A stretch of 22,129 nt of DNA from positions 1 through 22,129 of the forward strand of contig DURG01000342.1 in the NCBI GenBank assembly GCA_012837465.1, read 5' to 3'. This document shows, piece by piece, positions 17,485 through 22,129 of this stretch. The stretch is from Propionibacterium sp. Its GTDB lineage: Bacteria; Actinomycetota; Actinomycetes; Propionibacteriales; Propionibacteriaceae. Within the stretch, counting starts at the first letter, position 1; each line of letters begins with the position of its first letter. The notes under the pieces were generated by a model. It was not told the origin of the DNA. It saw nothing but the letters and a program-made list of their open reading frames with translations, and ran no database searches. The position numbers were made by a program, and so were the translations under genes.

Positions 17485-18183
17485 TCAGGCGACGGCTTCG
17501 ACCAGCTGCGGCCCGTCGGTGCCGACCTTGTTGACCTCGCGCGAGACCTTGCGGTGCGCCAGGTCGAGGGGCGCAGTCAGCATCGAAACAGCGGCCTCGG
17601 CGTCGTGGAAGGCGGGGTCGAGCCAGTCGTCCCAGCTGTTGCGCGGCACCACCATGGGCATGCGGTCGTGCACCCAACCGAACTCATCGGTCGCCTCGGT
17701 GGTGAGGATCGTGGTGCTGGCGAGCCAGCCGTCGGGGCCCTTCCAGAACTCATACAGGCCGGCCATGACGAACAACCCCGACGAAGGGCTCAGGAAGTAG
17801 GGCTGCTTCACGGGCTTCTTCTCCCCCGGCACCTCTTCACTGCGCCACTCGTAATAGCCCAGGGCGGGCAGCAGGCAGCGGCGCGCTGCGGCGGCCTTCC
17901 GGAACGACGGCTTCTCGGTGACGGTCTCGACCCGCGCGTTGATCAACCGGGCACCACCGGTCGGCGACTTCGCCCAGCTCGGCACCAGGCCCCACTTCAG
18001 CGGCACCAACTTGCGGGTGGTCTCACCGTCCTTCTCCCGCTCGACGACGGCGGGCACCGGGTCGGTCGGGGCGATGTTGTAGCGGGGGCCCGTGACCGCC
18101 GCGATCTCGTCGTCGATGAAGGAGATCTCGAAATCCTCGACCAACTCGGCTGGATTCGCCGTCGCCGCATACCGTCCACACAT
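17485..18183 (-). CDS. SRAP-domain protein (YedK/HMCES-like abasic-site sensor)
   Basis: A 232-residue SOS-response-associated peptidase domain. After removal of Met1, Cys2 (MCGRY) forms a thiazolidine crosslink with abasic sites in single-stranded DNA. The other signature residues are present: N36 in PRYNIAPT, N82 in LINARVET, E112 in GYYEW and H172 in VHDRMP. The protein shields abasic lesions and can self-release. The gene is divergent from doxX with only 26 bp between starts and lies near aroA, as Rv3226c does in M. tuberculosis (from memory). A TAGCCT hexamer 7 nt before the ATG is the likely -10. No LexA-type box is evident to me. Confidence 0.93.
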   Translation of the reverse strand: MCGRYAATANPAELVEDFEISFIDDEIAAVTGPRYNIAPTDPVPAVVEREKDGETTRKLVPLKWGLVPSWAKSPTGGARLINARVETVTEKPSFRKAAAARRCLLPALGYYEWRSEEVPGEKKPVKQPYFLSPSSGLFVMAGLYEFWKGPDGWLASTTILTTEATDEFGWVHDRMPMVVPRNSWDDWLDPAFHDAEAAVSMLTAPLDLAHRKVSREVNKVGTDGPQLVEAVA

Positions 18184-18190
18184 GTGGTCA

Positions 18191-18196
18191 AGGCTA
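18191..18196 (-). promoter_or_regulatory. Putative -10 element for the SRAP gene
   Basis: TAGCCT on the minus strand, 7 nt before the ATG at 18183. It lies back to back with the doxX hexamer in the 26-bp divergent gap, so the two promoters must share the same DNA. Confidence 0.35.
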
Positions 18197-18197
18197 G

Positions 18198-18203
18198 TAG
18201 GGT
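18198..18203 (+). promoter_or_regulatory. Putative -10 element for the doxX-aroA-rsgA unit
   Basis: TAGGGT followed by 6 nt (GTCTCC) and the ATG at 18210. Its -35 region would lie inside the first codons of the divergent SRAP gene. Confidence 0.42.
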
Positions 18204-18209
18204 GTCTCC

Positions 18210-18824
18210 ATGAGTCTGTTGCGATTCGTAGCCAGAAGCCTGTTCGCGAGCTATTTCATCTCCGAGGGTGTCAAGGCGGTCACCAAGCCGGCCGAGACAG
18301 CCCCGGATGCGGAAGCGTTCACGAGCAGCGTTGCCCCCCTCCTCCAGCGCGTCGTACCCGCAGATGTCGCCTCCTACGTTCCTGAGAAGGCCGAGACCTG
18401 GGTGCGAATCTCCGGGGTGGCCCAGATCCTCGGTGGCACCATGTTCGCCACGGGCATCGGCCGCCGCATCGGCGCACTCCTGCTGGCCAAGGCCAGCGTC
18501 CTGAACCTCGCGATCGCGGCGCCCGGCAAGCACGCCACGCCTGAGGCCAAGGCCAACGCCCGCCCCGACATGCTGCGCAACGCGGCGCTGCTCGGCGCCA
18601 GCGTGCTCGCCACGCAGGACCTGCAGGGCAAACCCAGCCTCGGTTGGCGTTCCGCCCAGGCCGCCAAGGTCGCCGAGAAGAAGGCCTCGGCCATCGGCGA
18701 CGACGTGTCGAAGTCGGCCAGGAAGGCTGCCGCCAAGGCGGAGAAGAAGGCCAACCAGTTGAGCAAGAAGGCCCGCAAGCAGGCCAAGCAGCTCAGCAAG
18801 AAGATCGAGGCCGTCACTCCTTGA
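18210..18824 (+). CDS. DoxX-family membrane protein with Lys/Ala-rich tail
   Basis: A 204-residue protein. The first ~145 residues look like a DoxX-type membrane domain: ARSLFASYFISEGVKAVTKP, then WVRISGVAQILGGTMFATGIGRRIGALLLAKASVLNLAI and a later helix near AALLGASVLATQDL. Residues ~150-204 form a highly basic tail with KKA-type repeats (KAEKKANQLSKKARKQAKQ), similar in composition to histone H1-like tails. DoxX proteins are poorly understood; some mycobacterial members work in redox defence. The gene leads a unit with aroA, whose TTG start overlaps its stop (TTGA). Function is not assigned. Confidence 0.82.
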   Translation: MSLLRFVARSLFASYFISEGVKAVTKPAETAPDAEAFTSSVAPLLQRVVPADVASYVPEKAETWVRISGVAQILGGTMFATGIGRRIGALLLAKASVLNLAIAAPGKHATPEAKANARPDMLRNAALLGASVLATQDLQGKPSLGWRSAQAAKVAEKKASAIGDDVSKSARKAAAKAEKKANQLSKKARKQAKQLSKKIEAVTP

Positions 18825-20077
18825 CCGGTCAGGCCCTTCCCTTCACCTCGTCCCCCGTCGTCGGGGAAGTGACTGTTCCTGGCTCCAAGTCGGAGACCAA
18901 CCGCGCGCTGGTGCTCGCCGCCCTTGCGGACGGGCCCAGCGCGCTGCGCGGCGTGCTCGACTCCCGCGATTCCCAACTGATGATCGATGCCCTGCGTGCG
19001 CTGGGCGTCTCGCTGGAACGCGACGGCGACGCGCTCGTCGTCACCCCGCCCGTGCGCTTTCGCGGTGCCCTCGACATCGACTGCGGCCTCGCAGGCACGG
19101 TGATGCGCTTCGTGCCGCCCATCGCGCTGCTCGCGGATGGTCCCAGCACCTTCATCGGTGACCCGCACGCCTCGGAGCGGCCCATGGGCCCCATCCTCGA
19201 CGGCCTGCGCCAGCTCGGCGCGCTGGTCTCGGAGGACGCGCTGCCCTTCCGCCTCGTGCCGCCGGCCGCGTTCGGCTCCGAGGCCTCCGTCGACGCCTCG
19301 GGCTCGAGCCAGTTCGTCTCCGGCCTCCTGCTCATCGGCTCGCTGCTGCCCGACGGCCTCATGCTCCGCCACACCGGCGCCACCCTGCCGTCGCGGCCTC
19401 ACATCGCCATGACCTGCGAGATGCTGCGCGCCCGCGGCGTCCGGATCGACCAGCCCGATGAGAGCACCTGGGTCGTGGCACCAGGCCCGATCGCTGCCCT
19501 GGACCTGCTCATCGAGCCGGACCTCACCAACGCCGCCGTGTTCCTCGCCGCTGCCGCCGCCACCGGCGGCCGGGTGACGGTGCCCGGTTGGCCCGAGACC
19601 TCGCTCCAGCCCGGCGCGCTCTTCCTGGAGCTCGCCGCGCGGATGGGCGCCACCGTCGAACGCGACGACGGCTCGGTCACCCTCGTCGGCCCCGAGAGGC
19701 TGCACGGCATCGACGTGGACCTCACCACCGCGTCCGAGCTCACCCCCGTCATCGCTGCGCTGGGCGCACTCGCGGCGGGCACGACGACGATCCGCGGCGT
19801 CGGCCACATCCGCGGCCACGAGACCGATCGGCTCGCCGCGCTCGTCGCTGAGCTGACCAAGCTGGGCGTCCGTGCCGAGGAGACCGCCGACGGCCTCACC
19901 GTCGAGGGGGGAGCGGCGCTGCAGCGCGCCGAGGTCGAGACCTACGCCGACCACCGCATGGTTCACTTTGCCGCCATCTTGGCCCTCGCGCAGCCCGGCA
20001 TCACGGTGACCGATCTGGAGTGCGTGTCGAAGACCATGCCGGCCTTCCCACAGGACTGGGCGGGGCTGGTCTCGTGA
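18821..20077 (+). CDS. aroA: 3-phosphoshikimate 1-carboxyvinyltransferase (EPSP synthase)
   Basis: A 418-residue enzyme that joins shikimate 3-phosphate and phosphoenolpyruvate on the way to chorismate. It shows VPGSKSETNRAL (K23), the CGLAGTVMRF loop equivalent to the GNAGTAMR of E. coli, SGSSQFVSGLL, and RGHETDR near the C-terminus. The position of the catalytic aspartate (E. coli D313) is occupied by E306 in ASELTPVIAAL; I recall actinobacterial enzymes sharing this but could not check. TTG at 18821 is chosen because it overlaps the doxX stop, gives normal family length, and any longer reading lies inside doxX. It is followed by rsgA with a GTGA overlap. Confidence 0.93.
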   Translation: MTGQALPFTSSPVVGEVTVPGSKSETNRALVLAALADGPSALRGVLDSRDSQLMIDALRALGVSLERDGDALVVTPPVRFRGALDIDCGLAGTVMRFVPPIALLADGPSTFIGDPHASERPMGPILDGLRQLGALVSEDALPFRLVPPAAFGSEASVDASGSSQFVSGLLLIGSLLPDGLMLRHTGATLPSRPHIAMTCEMLRARGVRIDQPDESTWVVAPGPIAALDLLIEPDLTNAAVFLAAAAATGGRVTVPGWPETSLQPGALFLELAARMGATVERDDGSVTLVGPERLHGIDVDLTTASELTPVIAALGALAAGTTTIRGVGHIRGHETDRLAALVAELTKLGVRAEETADGLTVEGGAALQRAEVETYADHRMVHFAAILALAQPGITVTDLECVSKTMPAFPQDWAGLVS

Positions 20078-21057
20078 GCGGCCGCTGGGACAAGCACGAC
20101 AGAGACGTCGAGGAGTTCGACCGCCCCCGACGGCGCAGCCGGCCACGCACCAAGGAACGCCCCGACTACTCGCACCTGCCGATCGCCCGGGTGGTCTCGG
20201 TGGACCGCGGCCGGTACCGCTGCCTCATCGGCGACCGCCAGGTCACGGCGGTCCGCGGCCGTCTGATCGACCGCAAGGGCGGGGTGATCGTCGGCGACAA
20301 CGTGCGCCTCGACGGCGACGTCAGCGGAGACGAGGGTACCCTCAGCCGCATCGTCGAGGTACTCGAGCGCACCACCATGCTGCGCCGCAGCGCCGACGAC
20401 GCAGATTCGTTCGAGCGCCCCATCGTCGCCAACGCAGACCAGCTCTTCATCGTGACCGCCCTGGCCGACCCTCCGCCCCGGATGGGCATGATCGACCGCA
20501 TCCTCGTGGCAGCCTACGACGCCCGCATCGAACCCGTGCTGTGCCTCACCAAGGCAGATCTGGCCTCCCCGAAGGTACTCCGAGAAGCCTACGAGCCCCT
20601 CGGCGTGCCCATCCTCGTCACCGAGCCGGAGGCGGACCTCACCGAGATCCACGAGGCCATCAAGGACCGGGTCACCGTGTTCGTGGGCCACTCCGGCGTG
20701 GGCAAGTCCACGCTGGTCAACCGCCTCATCCCGGACGCGAACCGGGCCACCGGCGAGGTCAGCGAACTCACCGGCAAGGGCCGCCACACCTCCACCTCCG
20801 CCTACGCGATGGAACTGCCCGGGGGCGGCTGGCTGATCGACACCCCCGGCGTGCGCTCGTTCGGCATCATGCACGTCTCCCCCGAATCCATCGTCGGCGC
20901 CTTCCCCGACCTCGCCGAGATCGCGGAGGACTGCCCGCGCGGCTGCCACCACGAGACCGGAGCCGTGGACTGCGCCTTCGACGATGCCGTCGCTGCCGGC
21001 CGGCTGGCGGAGGCGCGCCTGGCCTCCTTCCGCCGCATGGAAGCCGCCTTCATCTGA
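20074..21057 (+). CDS. rsgA: Ribosome small-subunit-dependent GTPase RsgA
   Basis: A 327-residue circularly permuted GTPase that assists late 30S maturation. The motif order G4-G1-G3 is visible: TKAD (159-162), GHSGVGKST (205-213), DTPG (256-259). An OB-fold-like N-terminal domain precedes it, and a C-terminal zinc knuckle follows with C287, C291, H293 and C300. Spacing in the knuckle (C-x3-C-x-H-x6-C) differs slightly from the form I know best (C-x4-C-x-H-x5-C). A basic N-terminal tail (DRPRRRSRPRTKERP) may contact rRNA. Start GTG at 20074 overlaps the aroA stop; an earlier in-frame ATG lies within aroA and is less likely. Confidence 0.93.
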   Translation: MSGRWDKHDRDVEEFDRPRRRSRPRTKERPDYSHLPIARVVSVDRGRYRCLIGDRQVTAVRGRLIDRKGGVIVGDNVRLDGDVSGDEGTLSRIVEVLERTTMLRRSADDADSFERPIVANADQLFIVTALADPPPRMGMIDRILVAAYDARIEPVLCLTKADLASPKVLREAYEPLGVPILVTEPEADLTEIHEAIKDRVTVFVGHSGVGKSTLVNRLIPDANRATGEVSELTGKGRHTSTSAYAMELPGGGWLIDTPGVRSFGIMHVSPESIVGAFPDLAEIAEDCPRGCHHETGAVDCAFDDAVAAGRLAEARLASFRRMEAAFI

Positions 21058-21098
21058 GCACGGTCCCGAGCCTAGATCCAGCGGTGCCGTACTCCCGG

Positions 21099-21161
21099 GT
21101 CCCGAGTGCCCCGCCACCGCCGCGCTTCACCACCAACTACGGCACTGGCGGGGTGTATCGA
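21099..21161 (+). repeat. Palindromic repeat, CCCCGCCA-stem long-loop variant, copy 1
   Basis: The usual frame GTCCCGAGTG ... TGTATCGA is kept, but stem CCCCGCCA (21109-21116) with TGGCGGGG (21146-21153) encloses a 29-nt loop instead of GAGGAACGA. Confidence 0.85.
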
Positions 21162-21182
21162 CGTGTCCCCACCTCACTTCGA

Positions 21183-21249
21183 GTCCCGAGTGCCCCGCCA
21201 TCTCGGGCAGCACCACGAACAACACCACTGGCGGGGTGTATCGAGGGAC
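21183..21249 (+). repeat. Palindromic repeat, CCCCGCCA-stem long-loop variant, copy 2
   Basis: Stem CCCCGCCA (21193-21200) with TGGCGGGG (21229-21236), 28-nt loop, TGTATCGA, outer GTCCC (21183-21187) pairing with GGGAC (21245-21249). Together with copy 1 it fills most of the 222-bp gap between rsgA and the phosphatase gene. The loop differs from that of copy 1 apart from a shared CACCAC...AAC pattern. Confidence 0.85.
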
Positions 21250-21267
21250 GATCCTCACCCAGCCCGG

Positions 21268-21273
21268 TACGGT
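21268..21273 (+). promoter_or_regulatory. Putative -10 element for the hisN-type phosphatase
   Basis: TACGGT is followed by 6 nt (TGTCCC) and the ATG at 21280. It implies a separate leaderless transcript rather than read-through from rsgA. Confidence 0.42.
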
Positions 21274-21279
21274 TGTCCC

Positions 21280-22068
21280 ATGGCACAGACGAAGGACCTC
21301 ACCGACGACGTGCGCCTCGCGCACCTCATGGCAGACGACGCCGATTCGCTCTCGATGAGCCGGTTCAAGGCGCTGGATCTCCAGGTCAAGTCCAAGCCAG
21401 ACTCGACCCCCGTGACGGAGGCCGACACCGCCGTCGAGGAATCCATCCGCCGCACCCTCGCCCGCACCCGCCCGCGCGACGCCGTGCACGGCGAGGAGCT
21501 TGACGATACCGGCGACGCACCTCGCCGCTGGATCATCGACCCCATCGACGGCACCAAGAACTACCTGCGGGGCGTGCCCGTCTGGGCCACGCTGATCGCT
21601 CTGGAAGTCGAGGGACGCATCGTGGCCTCCGTGGTCTCCGCCCCCGCTCTGGGCCGCCGCTGGTGGGCCTCAGAGGGCGGCGGTGCCTACACCGGCCGCT
21701 CCATCCTCAACGCCAGCGAGCTCCGCGTCAGCAAGGTGGAGCAGATCGAGGACTCATCGCTGTCCTATTCGGACATCGCCGAGTGGGTCGATTCGGGCAA
21801 GGGCCAAGGCTTCATCGACCTCATGCGCTCCTCCTGGCGCACCCGCGCCTACGGCGACTTCTGGAGCTACATGCTGGTGGCCGAGGGCGCCGTCGACGTG
21901 GCAGCGGAACCGGATCTGGAGCTCTACGACATGGCCGCGCTCGACATCATCGTGCGCGAGGCCGGCGGCCGTTTCACCAACCTCAACGGCGACGACGGCG
22001 TGCACGGGCCCGGCGCACTGGCCACCAACGGCATCCTCCACGACGCCGCACTCAAGTTCCTGTCCTGA
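21280..22068 (+). CDS. hisN: Inositol monophosphatase-family phosphatase, probably histidinol-phosphatase HisN
   Basis: A 262-residue metal-dependent phosphatase. Family motifs are HGEELDD, IIDPIDGTKNY (D87 and D90, metal ligands) and ELYDMAALDIIVREAGG (D217, third metal ligand). In the last motif a tyrosine stands where many members have tryptophan (WD.A). In actinobacteria this branch includes HisN, which dephosphorylates L-histidinol phosphate, and the aroA-rsgA-hisN order I recall from other actinobacteria supports that reading. Inositol-1-phosphatase activity is the main alternative. No ribosome binding site precedes the ATG. Confidence 0.85.
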   Translation: MAQTKDLTDDVRLAHLMADDADSLSMSRFKALDLQVKSKPDSTPVTEADTAVEESIRRTLARTRPRDAVHGEELDDTGDAPRRWIIDPIDGTKNYLRGVPVWATLIALEVEGRIVASVVSAPALGRRWWASEGGGAYTGRSILNASELRVSKVEQIEDSSLSYSDIAEWVDSGKGQGFIDLMRSSWRTRAYGDFWSYMLVAEGAVDVAAEPDLELYDMAALDIIVREAGGRFTNLNGDDGVHGPGALATNGILHDAALKFLS

Positions 22069-22083
22069 CTAGCCCCTGAGCGT

Positions 22084-22129
22084 GGTCCCTGAGCGTTCGC
22101 CTGCGAGCTTGCGAGCCAGCGAACGACGA
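22084..22129 (+). repeat. GGTCCCTGAGCG-type palindromic repeat, cut by window end
   Basis: GGTCCCTGAGCG (22084-22095), stem GTTCGC (22095-22100) with GCGAAC (22119-22124), inner GAGCTTGCGAG, then CGACGA at the last base. It begins 16 nt after the phosphatase stop. Confidence 0.8.

Overview
This is a 22.1 kb window from a GC-rich chromosome with tightly packed genes. An actinobacterium is the best fit. Supporting points are an InhA-like enoyl reductase downstream of fabG, a DUF3099 protein, a SURF1 protein, an SRAP gene beside aroA, a hisN-type phosphatase after aroA-rsgA, and many GTG/TTG starts with TGA-overlapping junctions. Propionibacteriaceae is my best family-level guess, but no rRNA or other marker confirms it. 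I see no tRNA, rRNA, CRISPR array, integrase or transposase. Most of the window looks like core chromosome rather than an island.

Layout. 1-2139 (+): the end of a class IV aminotransferase (aminodeoxychorismate lyase type), a bile-acid:sodium-symporter-like transporter and a pentapeptide-repeat protein, all overlapping. 2361-5569 (-): an ABC ATPase, an NfeD protein and an SPFH/band 7 protein, ending in a decayed amidohydrolase. 5676-7180 (-): fabG-fabI of fatty acid elongation. 7365-9306 (+): a DUF3099 membrane protein, a SURF1 oxidase-assembly protein and an RlmA-type rRNA methyltransferase, joined by GTGA overlaps. 9311-14037 (+): an orphan AAA+ ATPase, then a GPH sugar:cation symporter overlapping an alpha-glucosidase, which together form a disaccharide uptake and hydrolysis pair. 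14173-17298 (-): a phosphohexomutase and an ABC-F ATPase. 17485-18183 (-): an SRAP protein that senses abasic DNA. 18210-22068 (+): DoxX, aroA, rsgA and a hisN-type phosphatase.

The glucosidase and phosphohexomutase are convergent neighbours and could connect sugar hydrolysis to glucose phosphate metabolism. AroA (chorismate pathway) and the aminodeoxychorismate lyase-like fragment (folate pathway) are separated in the window.

The most unusual feature lies between the genes. Almost every gap above about 60 bp is filled with nested palindromic repeats. The stems differ between loci but stay self-complementary (CCCCGC/GCGGGG, GTTCGT/ACGAAC, GTTTGC/GCAAAC), while the 9-base loop GAGGAACGA is nearly constant. 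One copy lies inside the SURF1 reading frame and encodes its tail. Another supplies the stop codon of the amidohydrolase relic. A second recurring signal is a TANNNT hexamer placed 6-7 nt before eight start codons, which suggests leaderless transcription.
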